64,000 bases of DNA, from the NCBI GenBank assembly GCA_038214295.1, contig JBBQSA010000009.1, positions 1-64,000 of the forward strand. Reading direction: 5' to 3'. This document shows, piece after piece, positions 24,226 through 33,700 of this stretch; position 1 is the stretch's first letter; the number at the start of each line of letters is the position of its first letter. The DNA comes from SHZI01 sp038214295. Lineage in GTDB: Bacteria; Pseudomonadota; Gammaproteobacteria; Steroidobacterales; GCA-2729495. The position numbers and the translations under genes are program-made. The notes under the pieces were generated by a model. The model had not been told where the DNA came from. It was given only the letters and a program-made list of their open reading frames with translations, and searched no databases.

Positions 24226-24896
24226 AGATCGCGCTGACCCCGCCGGAAGCACGGGTTATCGGCTGCCTGCTCGAGAAGGAGGTCACGACCCCGGAGCAGT
24301 ACCCCCTGTCGATCAACGCGCTGACCAATGCCTGCAACCAGAAAAGCAACCGGGACCCGATACTCGCGCTGACCGAGGCTGCCGTCCAGCAGCTTGTCGA
24401 TGGCCTGGTCAGGAAACACCTGGTCAGTGACCGCTCGGGCTACGGCTCCCGCGTGACCAAGTACAAGCAGAGCCTCTGCAACTCGGAGTTCGGACTCCTC
24501 CGCTTCACCGAGCTGGAGCGGGCGATAGTCTGCGAACTCCTCGTCCGTGGACCCCAGAGCACCGGCGAGCTGCGCACCCGCTGCCAGCGCATGGCGACGA
24601 TCGCCGATGTCGGCGCCGTAGAGACCGCGCTGCAATCCCTCGCGGAACACGCGCAGGGGCCCTTCGTGGCGCGGCTCCCCCGCCTCCCCGGCACCCGCGA
24701 CACGCGCTACGGCCAACTGCTCACCGGCGAGTTCGAGGCGGCGGACACCGGCGCAGACCTTGCAGGGCCGGCCAGCCCGGCTCCGGCTCCGGCTTCGGCC
24801 CCGGAGCCGGGGCTGGCCGAAAGGGTCCGATTGCTGGAAACCCAGGTGTCGGTACTTCGGCAGGAAATGCTTGAACTCAGGAGTCGTCTGCCATGA
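24222..24896 (+). CDS. yceH: YceH/DUF480 family protein
   Basis: 224 residues with a GTG start in the GTGA overlap with the RIO kinase stop. The typical DUF480 opening is present (ALTPPEARVIGCLLEKEVTTPEQYPLS split here: LTPPEARVIGCLLEKE and TTPEQYPLSINALTNAC), then NQKSNRDP and two winged-helix-like halves. The C-terminus ends in a predicted short coiled coil (LAERVRLLETQVSVLRQEM). Function is not established in any organism I can name; the fold suggests nucleic-acid or protein binding. Confidence 0.92.
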   Translation: MKIALTPPEARVIGCLLEKEVTTPEQYPLSINALTNACNQKSNRDPILALTEAAVQQLVDGLVRKHLVSDRSGYGSRVTKYKQSLCNSEFGLLRFTELERAIVCELLVRGPQSTGELRTRCQRMATIADVGAVETALQSLAEHAQGPFVARLPRLPGTRDTRYGQLLTGEFEAADTGADLAGPASPAPAPASAPEPGLAERVRLLETQVSVLRQEMLELRSRLP

Positions 24897-26539
24897 AGCG
24901 CTCGCCCGTCTCTGCCGCCGCCTCCATGATCCTGTTCTGTGCGGCACTCGCCCTGGGCGCCTGCGAGCGGCAGGAGCCCGGGCCGCCCGCGCCCGTCGCG
25001 CCTGTCACGCCCGACACTGCGACCGCCGAGCCCGTGACAGCCGCCAAGGCAGCGCCGGACCTCGCCGCGCTGCATGCCGACGTGCCGGGTATCGCCTGGT
25101 TCGACGGGAGCGTGGAGGCGGCCCTCGACGCGTCCAGGGCTGCCAACAAGCCGCTGATGCTCTTCTGGGGCGCCCAGTGGTGCCCGTCCTGCAAACAGCT
25201 GAAGGCCTCGGTGTTCACCCGGCCGGATTTCGTCGAGAAGTCGAAGCTGTTCGTGCCGGTCTACCTGGACGGCGACCTGCCTGACGCCCAGAAGTGGGGC
25301 GACACCTTCGAGATCACCGGCTACCCCACCCTCCTGATCCTGAAACCCGACCGCACCGAGGTCACCCGGCTGGCGGGCGGCATGGACCTGACGCTCTACG
25401 CGCAGGTACTGGACAGCGCCCTCGGTGACGTGCGGCCGGTGAGGGAAATCGTGGACCTGGCCGCGGACGGCAAAGAGCTGCTGGCCGCGGACGACTGTCG
25501 CCGCCTTGCCTACCACGCGTTTGGTCTGGAGGACGATGCGGTCTTCGCGGCAAGCCGGCTGGCCAGCGCCTTCGAAGGCGCGGCCGCGCGCTGCCCGGCC
25601 AACCTGGTCCGGGAGCGCGCGCGCTTCACCATCCTGGCGGCCGGTGCCGTCGGCACGATGGAATCCGCAGCCGCTGCGGGCGGCAACCCGCACGCCGTCG
25701 CTGCCGCCGCGACCCCGGCACCGAGCGTCCGCTACCAGCAGCTGATCGGCGCCGTGCATGCGCTGCTGACGGACCGGGAGACGGCGCTTGCCAATCTCGA
25801 CGCGCTTGCCGGCCTTGGCAGCGGCTTCTTCGCGGCGGCGCGCGTTGCCACCCCGGAGCTCACCCGCACGCTCGGCGACCGCTGGACCGCGCTCGCCGAT
25901 GCAGCCGCCATCGATCCGCGCTACTCGCCCGGCGACCAGCTGAACGCCGAGCGCATGAAAGTGGCTGCCGCCCGGGGCCTTTCCGCCGACGGCACGGTGC
26001 CAACGGCAATCGCCGGCGCAGCCCTGAAGCGCTCCGACGAGATGCTGGCCAGCGAACACACGCCCTACGACCGGGCGGGCATCATCGTCACGGCCCTCGA
26101 CCTGTACCTGGACCTGAACGACCAGACCCGCATGCGGGCGCTGCTCGAGCAGGAAGTGGCGACGTCGAAAACGCCCTATTACTACCTGGCGCACCTGGCC
26201 GAGGTGGAGGAACTCGCGGGCAACAAGGCGCGGGCGGTCGAGCTGCTCGCGCAGGCCTACGATGGCGCCCGGGGCCCGGCGTCCCGCTTCCAGTGGGGCT
26301 ACAACTACGTCAATGGCCTGCTCCGGATGCAGCCCGAGAATGCAGCTGTCATCGAGCGGGCAGGTCTGAAAGTGTTCGGTGAACTGGCCGGTGCCGACAG
26401 CATTCACCGGCGGACCCGCATCCGCCTGGAGAAGCTCGAGGCGGCGCTCGGCAGGTGGAACACCACGCCGGAACGCGCGGCCGTGGTGGCGAAACTGAAC
26501 GAGACACTGGTAGCCACGAAATCCAGGGGCGCCAGCTGA
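24893..26539 (+). CDS. Thioredoxin-fold lipoprotein with long helical C-terminus
   Basis: 548 residues, overlapping the yceH stop by ATGA. The signal ends in lipobox LALGAC. A thioredoxin-like domain (residues ~65-190) carries WCPSC in MLFWGAQWCPSCKQ and a cis-Pro-like GYPTLLIL, so it resembles a DsbD-gamma/thiol-disulfide module. The remaining ~350 residues are Ala-rich helices, apparently TPR/SEL-like, of unknown role. Predicted periplasmic membrane-anchored redox protein. Confidence 0.85.
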   Translation: MKRSPVSAAASMILFCAALALGACERQEPGPPAPVAPVTPDTATAEPVTAAKAAPDLAALHADVPGIAWFDGSVEAALDASRAANKPLMLFWGAQWCPSCKQLKASVFTRPDFVEKSKLFVPVYLDGDLPDAQKWGDTFEITGYPTLLILKPDRTEVTRLAGGMDLTLYAQVLDSALGDVRPVREIVDLAADGKELLAADDCRRLAYHAFGLEDDAVFAASRLASAFEGAAARCPANLVRERARFTILAAGAVGTMESAAAAGGNPHAVAAAATPAPSVRYQQLIGAVHALLTDRETALANLDALAGLGSGFFAAARVATPELTRTLGDRWTALADAAAIDPRYSPGDQLNAERMKVAAARGLSADGTVPTAIAGAALKRSDEMLASEHTPYDRAGIIVTALDLYLDLNDQTRMRALLEQEVATSKTPYYYLAHLAEVEELAGNKARAVELLAQAYDGARGPASRFQWGYNYVNGLLRMQPENAAVIERAGLKVFGELAGADSIHRRTRIRLEKLEAALGRWNTTPERAAVVAKLNETLVATKSRGAS

Positions 26540-26559
26540 ACCGCAGCAGCCTGGCCGCC

Positions 26560-27189
26560 ATGCGACTCTTCGATTTCGAGCGGGCGCCGAACCCGCGCCG
26601 CGTGCGCATCTTCCTCGCGGAGAAGCAGCTGCGCGTGCCCCGGATCCCCGTGAACCTGTACCGGATGGAACAGCTGTCGCCGGAATTCCTGGCGATCAAT
26701 CCCGGTGGCACCGTGCCCGTCCTCGAGACCGAGGACGGCACCTACCTCAGCGAGTGCCTGGCGATCTGCCGCTACCTGGAACGCCTGCAGCCGGAGCCGG
26801 CACTCTTCGGCACCACGCCCCGCCAGGAGGCACTGACCCTGATGTGGAACGGCATCGTGGAGCAGGACGGCCTGCCCGCCATCGCCGAGGTGCTGCGCAA
26901 CCTGTCCCCCGGCTTCCGGGACCACGTGCTCCCGGGGCCTGTCCCCTACCCCCAGATTCCTGCGCTCGTCGAGCGTGGCCGGCGCCGCGCGGAACAGTTC
27001 TTCGACCGGGTGGAGCAGCAGCTGCTGCGGCACCAGCACCTGGCTGGCGGGGACTACTCCTTCGCCGACATCAGCCTGCTCGTGACCGTCGACTTTGCGG
27101 GCTGGGTGGATATCCGCCCGGGCCAGACGCGGCCAGCGCTGGACCGCTGGCACCAGCGTGTGGCGGAACGGCCGGGCAGCGGGGCCTGA
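26560..27189 (+). CDS. Glutathione S-transferase family protein
   Basis: 209 residues. The N-terminal thioredoxin-like GST domain has FERAPNPRRVRIFLAEK and the cis-Pro motif GGTVPVLETEDG followed by the gamma-glutamyl-binding YLSECLAICRYLE (E-C instead of E-S). The C-terminal helical domain ends HQRVAERPG. I chose the ATG at 26560; the frame is open from 26455, but that part overlaps the previous gene. Last gene of the apparent RIO-yceH operon, 20 nt after the lipoprotein gene. Confidence 0.9.
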   Translation: MRLFDFERAPNPRRVRIFLAEKQLRVPRIPVNLYRMEQLSPEFLAINPGGTVPVLETEDGTYLSECLAICRYLERLQPEPALFGTTPRQEALTLMWNGIVEQDGLPAIAEVLRNLSPGFRDHVLPGPVPYPQIPALVERGRRRAEQFFDRVEQQLLRHQHLAGGDYSFADISLLVTVDFAGWVDIRPGQTRPALDRWHQRVAERPGSGA

Positions 27190-27207
27190 ACTGCGGGGCC
27201 AACAGGC

Positions 27208-27476
27208 CTAGTGCCGGAGAAGGTCGGCCGTGGCGTAAAGCCCGTACCGCTCGAATACCCGTTCCACTTCGCGAATGATCGGGGCGCGCCTTCCGGGGAC
27301 ATGTCGCGATCGCCCGCCTGCAAGCATTCCACGTGGATCAGCGTCGCGTCATCGAAGATGACCAGGACGGTGGCCCGTGGCTCGCCGGTCCAGCGGAAGA
27401 AACATGCCAGGACCGGATCGACTGCAGTGGCGTGGGCCAGTTGCCAAAGCCTGACCGGGTTTGGCGGAAAGCGCAT
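27208..27476 (-). pseudogene. Frameshifted hypothetical ORF
   Basis: From an ATG at 27476 one frame reads MRFPPNPVRLWQLAHATAVD and continues to ...CLQAGDRDMSPEG. The continuation that looks like protein, APIIREVERVFERYGLYATA ending DLLRH and TAG at 27208, lies in another frame. The total length of 269 nt is not a multiple of three, so one missing base near 27290 would restore an ORF of about 90 codons. Family not recognised. It could be a decayed gene or a sequence error. Confidence 0.45.
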
Positions 27477-27566
27477 CGCCCGTTTGGGTGATGTCCCGAT
27501 GGCGACTGATTTCTGCTCCCTCCACCGTCCAACCACCGGTTGCCACGACAATGCCGGAGATCACCG

Positions 27567-27869
27567 ATGGGCAAGGACACAAAGGCACCCCCGCCGCGTA
27601 CCGGCTGGCGCGACACGCACCCGGGGCTGCTGCTCCGGATTGCCAACGGGGGCCGCTGCTCACCCGCGCTCCTACTGGCCGCGGTCGCCAGCGCGGCATG
27701 GCTTGCCTGGATGGCCATCGCTGGCGCCCGCCTCGAGGAGCTGCGCGAAGTCGGCGCCTTCCTCGCCGGAGTGATGCTGCTGTGGGCTCTCAGCCGGCAC
27801 GACGCGGATCTCGCCCGCCTGGGCGGGATGGTGGCCGCAGCAGGTTTTTTGTACCTCGTGCTGGTCTAG
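27567..27869 (+). CDS. Small two-helix membrane protein
   Basis: 100 residues from the ATG at 27567, with GGAG about 8 nt upstream. A charged N-terminus (GKDTKAPPPRTGWRDTHPG) is followed by two strongly hydrophobic segments (LLLAAVASAAWLAWMAIAG and a C-terminal GGMVAAAGFLYLVLV) and a middle hydrophobic stretch with Asp/His. No family recognised. The 219 nt from here to gdhA hold no gene I can support. Confidence 0.6.
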   Translation: MGKDTKAPPPRTGWRDTHPGLLLRIANGGRCSPALLLAAVASAAWLAWMAIAGARLEELREVGAFLAGVMLLWALSRHDADLARLGGMVAAAGFLYLVLV

Positions 27870-28088
27870 CGATCCGGGAGGCGCACCCTGACCACGGACG
27901 CGAATCCCACTACAGGCAGGCATTGCTCCGGAACTAGACCCCGTCCAGCACCAGCAGTTGAAAATGGATGTTCAGGTTCAGCCTCCTGCCCCGCCGCACG
28001 CTGGCCGGCGCTGCCTGCGAGTCCAGCCGGGCGGCCTATACTCAGTACTCGTGGCGGGTATTTCTTGCTCCGTACACAGGGAGTTCGT

Positions 28089-29447
28089 ATGGCTGTTTCA
28101 GATCACGTGGACCTGGCGCGCTTTATTGAAGGTGTCCGGAAACGTAACCCGGGCCAGGACGAGTTCGTCCAGGCGGTGCAGGAAGTTGCGGAAGACGTCT
28201 TCGATTTCATTCGCGACAAGGAGGACTACCACAAGTACCAGATTCTGAGGCGAATTGCTGAACCGGATCGCGTCATCAGTTTTCGCGTGTGCTGGGAAGA
28301 CGACAGTGGCAATATCCGCGTGCAGCGGGGCTGGCGGGTACAAAACAATAACTCGATCGGTCCTTACAAGGGCGGCATTCGTTTCCATCCCAGCGTTACG
28401 GAAAGCATTCTCAAGTTCCTGGCCTTTGAGCAGACATTCAAGAACAGCCTCACCGGGTTGCCCATGGGCGGGGGAAAGGGCGGGGCGAATTTCAATCCAA
28501 AGGGGAAGTCCGACCACGAGGTAATGCGATTCTGCCAGTCGTTCATGACTGAACTCTACCGGCACGTCGGTGCCGACATTGATGTGCCTGCCGGCGATAT
28601 CGGGGTGGGTGGCCGCGAAATCGGCTACATGTTCGGGCAGTACAAGCGCATCACCAATCAGTTCAGCGGCGTCCTCACCGGCAAGGGGCTGGAGTATGGC
28701 GGCAGCCTGATTCGCACCGAGGCCACCGGCTATGGTGCGGTCTACTTCCTGCAAAACATGGTTGAACGCCTTGGGCAGGGCATTAGCGGCAAGAGTGCTG
28801 TGATTTCCGGGTCCGGCAATGTGGCGACTCACGCCGCAGAAAAAATTACGCAGCTCGGCGGCCGCGTCCTGACCTTGTCGGACTCCGAGGGATTCATACA
28901 CGATCCCGACGGCATCGGTCAGGAGAAGATCAACTGGGTCAAGGCCCACAAGACCAGGCGCCGGGGTCGCATTGCCGACTACGCAAGGGAATTCAGCAGG
29001 GCGACATTCCATGCGGGTAAACGCCCGTGGGGAGTCAAGTGCGATTTCGCGCTACCGTGCGCAACTCAGAACGAACTGAACGGTGCCGAGGCAAGGATGC
29101 TGGTGGCCAACGGGTGCATCGCGGTTTCCGAGGGCGCCAACATGCCCACCGATCTTGAGGGTGTGCACGTATTCAAGGCGGCCAAGATTCTCTATGCCCC
29201 GGGAAAGGCAGCGAATGCAGGCGGTGTAGCGGTCTCAGGTCTGGAGATGAGCCAGAATTCGGCGCGCATTTCGTGGAAGGAGGCCGACGTACAGGCAATG
29301 CTGATCGACATCATGAAGGGTATCCACGATCGCTGCGCTGATTACGGCAGTGTGGCTGGCGGCAAGCACATCGACTACGTGAAGGGCGCCAACATTGCGG
29401 GTTTCAAGAAAGTTGCGGACGCGATGCTTGCCTATGGAGTCGTCTAG
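28089..29447 (+). CDS. gdhA: NADP-type glutamate dehydrogenase
   Basis: 452 residues, the usual length for hexameric bacterial GDH. Catalytic region GGGKGGANFNPKGKSDHEV with its Lys pair, glutamate-site VPAGDIGVGGREIGYM, and the Rossmann motif GSGNVATHAAEK. It forms glutamate from 2-oxoglutarate and ammonium. The start at 28089 has CAGGGAG before it; the frame extends to 28065 without support. The gene is visibly lower in G+C, with more A/T-ending codons, than its neighbours. Confidence 0.95.
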   Translation: MAVSDHVDLARFIEGVRKRNPGQDEFVQAVQEVAEDVFDFIRDKEDYHKYQILRRIAEPDRVISFRVCWEDDSGNIRVQRGWRVQNNNSIGPYKGGIRFHPSVTESILKFLAFEQTFKNSLTGLPMGGGKGGANFNPKGKSDHEVMRFCQSFMTELYRHVGADIDVPAGDIGVGGREIGYMFGQYKRITNQFSGVLTGKGLEYGGSLIRTEATGYGAVYFLQNMVERLGQGISGKSAVISGSGNVATHAAEKITQLGGRVLTLSDSEGFIHDPDGIGQEKINWVKAHKTRRRGRIADYAREFSRATFHAGKRPWGVKCDFALPCATQNELNGAEARMLVANGCIAVSEGANMPTDLEGVHVFKAAKILYAPGKAANAGGVAVSGLEMSQNSARISWKEADVQAMLIDIMKGIHDRCADYGSVAGGKHIDYVKGANIAGFKKVADAMLAYGVV

Positions 29448-29568
29448 CCATACACAAACTCGCCCGGTTTCCCGCAGATTCCACTGGCTCTACCTGGCCT
29501 GCAGGAATCCTACAATACATTGATTAATTTAGACTTTATCGACGTCCTTGGACATCCTCAGCCCTAGA

Positions 29569-29593
29569 GTTACACAGTGATACAAAGTGTTAC
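29569..29593 (+). promoter_or_regulatory. Tandem 10-bp-phased direct repeat upstream of small ORF
   Basis: The 25-bp stretch contains TACACAGTG and TACAAAGTG exactly 10 bp apart, flanked by GTT and TTAC. Two direct half-sites one helical turn apart are the usual geometry for OmpR/PhoB-type response-regulator binding. It lies about 80 nt before the strong ribosome site of the 37-codon ORF. No regulator is identified; the role is inferred. Confidence 0.4.
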
Positions 29594-29671
29594 CCCCCCG
29601 AAAGGAACCCCTGGCGCGACAGGCCTAAGCTCTCAACCATCGAGATTGACCCCGGTTTAGAGGAGAAGCCC

Positions 29672-29785
29672 ATGAACACCGAAACCCGCGACAGCTTCAG
29701 CATGATGTACGAGTTCGGCGACCTGCTGCTGGCCGTGATCGCCCTAGCGATCCCCCTGGTGGCCCTGCCGCTCTACCTGCTGTGA
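29672..29785 (+). CDS. 37-residue single-span membrane peptide
   Basis: Too short for ordinary gene callers, but well supported. GAGGAGAA lies 7 nt before the ATG, the frame encodes a polar N-terminus (MNTETRDSFSMMYEFGD) and one continuous hydrophobic helix ending YLL and TGA. A likely operator lies upstream and a rho-independent terminator downstream. It probably inserts in the inner membrane and modulates a larger protein under stress; the partner is unknown. No homologue recognised by eye. Confidence 0.65.
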   Translation: MNTETRDSFSMMYEFGDLLLAVIALAIPLVALPLYLL

Positions 29786-29887
29786 ACCTGCTCTGAGAGG
29801 AGACCTGTTTTAAGGAAAGGTTGCCCGGAGTTCGCCAGCTCGCCTACCCCCTCCCCCCCAAGGCACTGACGACCCGGGAGCCTCCAG

Positions 29888-29927
29888 CCCGCCACTTCGC
29901 CCCCCCGGAGTTGGCGGGTCTTTTTTT
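29888..29927 (+). terminator. Rho-independent terminator
   Basis: CCCGCCA (29888-29894) pairs with TGGCGGG (29912-29918), followed by TC and seven T. It lies about 100 nt after the 37-codon ORF and just before the convergent Rossmann-protein stop at 29933. Confidence 0.75.
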
Positions 29928-29932
29928 GCCCG

Positions 29933-30703
29933 CTATTTGCCCGCCCGGGACTCCGGAGTTGGCGCTTGCGGCGGCGGCCAGCTGAGCGACTCGTCCCGCA
30001 CGTGGAAGGTCCTGCCAAGGCAGGCGGTATTGCCGAGGCAGCCCACCGTGAGTTCAGCCAGGTCAGCCCGGGTCATCGGGCCGATCACCCCGTCGTCTTC
30101 CGTCAGCACCGCCTTGCCCGTGGCCAGGGTGCCGCCGGGATACAGGCGCGTGTTGCGGATGATCGTCCAGGGCACGCCACTCCCGCGCACGATGTCCTCG
30201 CCCACGCCCTGGTCCTTCAGTCGGTCCAGCAGGCCGGGCACCTTCTCCCAGCCGAGGCCGGGGAACTTCGCCGCATTCCGCCCGGCGCCCACCGCGCCCT
30301 CATGGATGATCTGCTCCACGCCCCCGGCCTTTGCCTGCGCAGTGACCGCGGGCAGGAATTTCTCATAGAAGTGGCTGTCGCCGGTTTCCACCCGCACCGC
30401 GACAATGACGTACTGGAAGCGCCGGCCGGCGAAGGCGGCCGCCACGTCGGGTTTGTTCAGCAGGTCGCCTTCAACGTACTTCACGGGCAACCCGTCGAGC
30501 CGGCCGCGCGACGAGCCCGGGCGAGTGAACACGGTCACCGCGTCGCCCCGGTCTACCAGGCGCCGGACGATCTCGGCGCCGAGCTGACCGGTGCCGCCGA
30601 GCACGAGGACTTCCCGGGGGACCGCGCCGGCACCGGCGCCACTCGCCAGCACAAGCAGGCTGGCCAGGCTGTGGCCGACAAACCGACGCCAAATGGTTTT
30701 CAT
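29933..30703 (-). CDS. NAD(P)-binding NmrA/SDR-like protein with signal peptide
   Basis: 256 residues. A Rossmann motif LVLGGTGQLGAEIVRRL begins near residue 33, with EGDLLNKPDVAAAF and the late DDGVIGPMTRADLAEL typical of NmrA-like atypical SDRs. Before it lies an apparent secretion signal (MKTIWRRFVGHSLASLLVLA, then SGAGAGAVP), odd for a dinucleotide-binding protein, since NAD(P) is cytoplasmic. The start could instead be internal, giving a cytosolic protein, but no good ATG precedes the Rossmann strand. It is 9 nt after the tamB stop. Confidence 0.8.
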   Translation of the reverse strand: MKTIWRRFVGHSLASLLVLASGAGAGAVPREVLVLGGTGQLGAEIVRRLVDRGDAVTVFTRPGSSRGRLDGLPVKYVEGDLLNKPDVAAAFAGRRFQYVIVAVRVETGDSHFYEKFLPAVTAQAKAGGVEQIIHEGAVGAGRNAAKFPGLGWEKVPGLLDRLKDQGVGEDIVRGSGVPWTIIRNTRLYPGGTLATGKAVLTEDDGVIGPMTRADLAELTVGCLGNTACLGRTFHVRDESLSWPPPQAPTPESRAGK

Positions 30704-30711
30704 AGGCTTTC

Positions 30712-33700
30712 TTACCAGGTTACCGAGTAGATGAGGTCAAGGGCCTGCTCCTGGCCGGAGGTTGCCTCGATGCTGACACGACGGCCGAGCTTGTAGGTGG
30801 CCTTAACCGTCCCAAGCTTGTCGAAGATACCGTAGCTGTAGCGGAGCATCAGATTCTTGCCCAGTTGCTCACCGACGACCACCGCGGTGCCGCCCGTCTG
30901 CGAGGTATCCAGGCCGACCTCGTCCACGTTCAGCGCCGAGCCGAGTTGCTGGACCACCGGCAGTGCCTGGTTGAGACCGAGGCTGAGTGCCGCGTTCGAC
31001 ACCATTGAGCGGTCACCGGCCCCGGCGGCGGAGAGGGGCTTGCCCGTGGTGAGGTACGACAGGGCATCCAGTTCTCCCATGGCAGGCTCGGAGTACACCT
31101 TGGTCTCGATCCGGGAGAGCGTGCCCGACAGCAGCACACCGACCGTCACGTCACGGCCGTCATAGGTGATATCCCGGCTGGCCTTCACGTCGATTCCCGG
31201 GTCCGTGACGATGCCGGAGAATATCAACGAGCCGCGATCAATCCCCAGCTTCGTGCCGAAGGCAGTGAACTGGCCCTTCGTCAGTGTAACGACGCCGGCG
31301 CCGGTCACGAGCCGCGGGTCGGCCCGCAGCGACTGGTTGAGGCGCAGCCCCCCGGCAAGGCCGGTCTTCAGGCCAAACCCTTCGAAGGTCACGTTCTCGC
31401 CAAGACGCACCTGGAGGTCGTCCAGTACAAAGAGCGGTGGCGACTTCTCCACCACTGCGACCTGCCTGCCGTGGACGACCGTGTCATCCGAGGGCTCCAC
31501 CGCGGCCTCGTCCAGCTTCTTCAGCCGGATCTCCGCCCGGGGCACGAGCATCGTGCCGCTGACCCGTAGCTGCCGGTCCCGCAGCACGACGCGCACGTCC
31601 GGCGACACCTGCACCAGGCCCTCGGGCAGCCGGATCACGTCGATCACGCGGCCCTTCACGGTGGCTTCGGCCGTCGGCAGCAACTGGTCGCGCCAGGCGA
31701 GCGTTCCCTCGAGCGCCACGAAGCCCTTGCCCGAGCGGGCATTGCCCTTGAGCGCGACCTGGCCGTCCTCCCGACCGAGCAGCGCGAGGCTGATCCGGTC
31801 GACCGTAATCCCGGCCGCGGGCACCGTGAAGCTGCCGTCCTCGAGCTGCAAGCCGCCGGCGATGTCCGGCTGGCGCGCCTTGCCGGAGAGCTTCGCGTCG
31901 ACCGTGATCCGCCCGCGCACGTCACCCACGTCCAGGAAACGGTCCAGCACCGGGCCGAGCGTCGCGACGTCGGGCACCCCGCCGGTCACGTCCGCCGTGA
32001 TCGTGGGTTCCTCACCGAAGGGATCATTCACGCGCCCGTTCGCCGCCAGCCGCAGGCCGAAGCCGGCCGCGATGACCCCGTCGAAGGCCATCACCTCGTC
32101 GGTCAGGCTGACGTCCACACTGAACTCGCTGATCGCCGTCTGCACCGGCTCGTCGTCCGGCACCCGCCAGGTGACGACGGTCTCCTCGAGCCCGCCGCGC
32201 AGCGCGCCCGTCAGCCGACCGCCCTCCCGCTGGACGGTGATCGTCGCCGTCGCGGTACCCGTGACGTCGATATCCGCGGGCAGGAAGGGCGCGAGCCCGG
32301 ACAATGGAAAGCTGCGCAGGTTCGCGTTGCCGCTGAAGCCCCGCTTGTCGAAACGGGAATCGGCAACACAGAGTTCCGCGCTGCCCGACGTCCAGCAGTG
32401 CGCCGTGACGTCCAGGTCTGCGCCAGCCACTCGCACTGTGGCCGGCTCGCGCAGGCTCCAGCGCTGCTCGCCACGGACCGTCACGCTGCCCGTGCCGATC
32501 GTCTCGGCAAGCACGCCGTTCCGGAACGCGCCGGTCGCGCGGAGTTCGGCCGCGACGTCGTCGCCGCCGCTGAGCGCCAGATCGATGGTGTGGGCGTCGA
32601 GCGGCCCGTCGACGCCAAGGACCACGTTGCCAAGCCGTCGGCCATTCAGGCTGACACCGTCGGCCTCCACGGCCAGGCTGATGCGCTGGCGGGCGCCGAG
32701 TCCGCCCCGGCCCCTGAGGGCCACGATGCGCAAGTCGCCGGCGCCGACGCCGCTGCCCGTGAGGTTTAGGTCGAAATTCGGGCGCGCCGCAGTGCCACCA
32801 ATGGTGCCCGCGCCCTGCAGGCGGCCCTCAAGGCCCGGCCACAAGGTGGCGAGGTCCGGCGCGTCGATGCTGAAGCGGCCGTCGATGCCATCGCCCCACC
32901 GGCCGCTGACGGCCACGCGGTTCACGCCGGCATTTACCCGCACATCGTCAAAGATCAGCACACCCTGCTCCCGGGCCACCGCGCCGGACGCGCGCAGTGG
33001 CCGCTGGAAAAGCGTGCCGCTGGCCTCGGGCACCTCGACAAGGAAGTTCCCGTCCCGGTCGAAGGTCACGGCGCTGCGGAACTGCACGCGGCCGGCCAGG
33101 CGGGGATCCAGGAAGCGGGGATCGATGCCCTTGCCCCGCAACTGCAGGCCACCAGCCAAACCATTGTCGAGGCTGATCCGGCCAGTGCCCGTGATCTGGC
33201 CCCCGAAGCCGTCGAGGCTGATCGCGCCGAGCTGCAACTGACGCCAGTCACCCGAGAAAGTGGCCCGGGCCGCTGCCTTGGGCCAGTCGCCAAGACGCAC
33301 GCCGGCCTTGAGATCGCCACGCAGGCGATCAGGCCAGCCGCGTACGCGCAGCGTCCCGGCGTCGCTCGAGATCACCAGGCCCGCCCCGTCGCTGAGCGAT
33401 TGCCGGAGGGCGGTCCAGCGGGCCTCCGCCACGATCTCCGGGTCGTCCTGCAGCAGGCGGGCCACACCGCCGACGCCGACGACGGCTGGCAGCTGCAGCA
33501 CCTGCTCGAAGCGCAGCGCCGCAAGATCACCGGAAACCTTGCCGGCGCCGGTGACGCCGGCCTCCGGCAGTTGCCACTCCACGCGGCCGTTGATGGCGTA
33601 GGGCTCGCCGGTGCCAAAGGTGCCATAGGCTTCAGCACTGATCCCGTAGAGCGTGGCCCGGACGGATTTGATGCGTACCTCGCCATCGACCAGCGCGCCC

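Noticed and set aside
31166..33241. 691-codon open frame on the plus strand
   Set aside because: Antisense shadow of tamB; Ser/Arg/Pro-rich low-complexity translation with no domain. The same holds for long frames opposite tamA (34212-35900), the molybdoenzyme (6493-7830), the PQQ dehydrogenase (19723-21624) and glgX (43873-44922).
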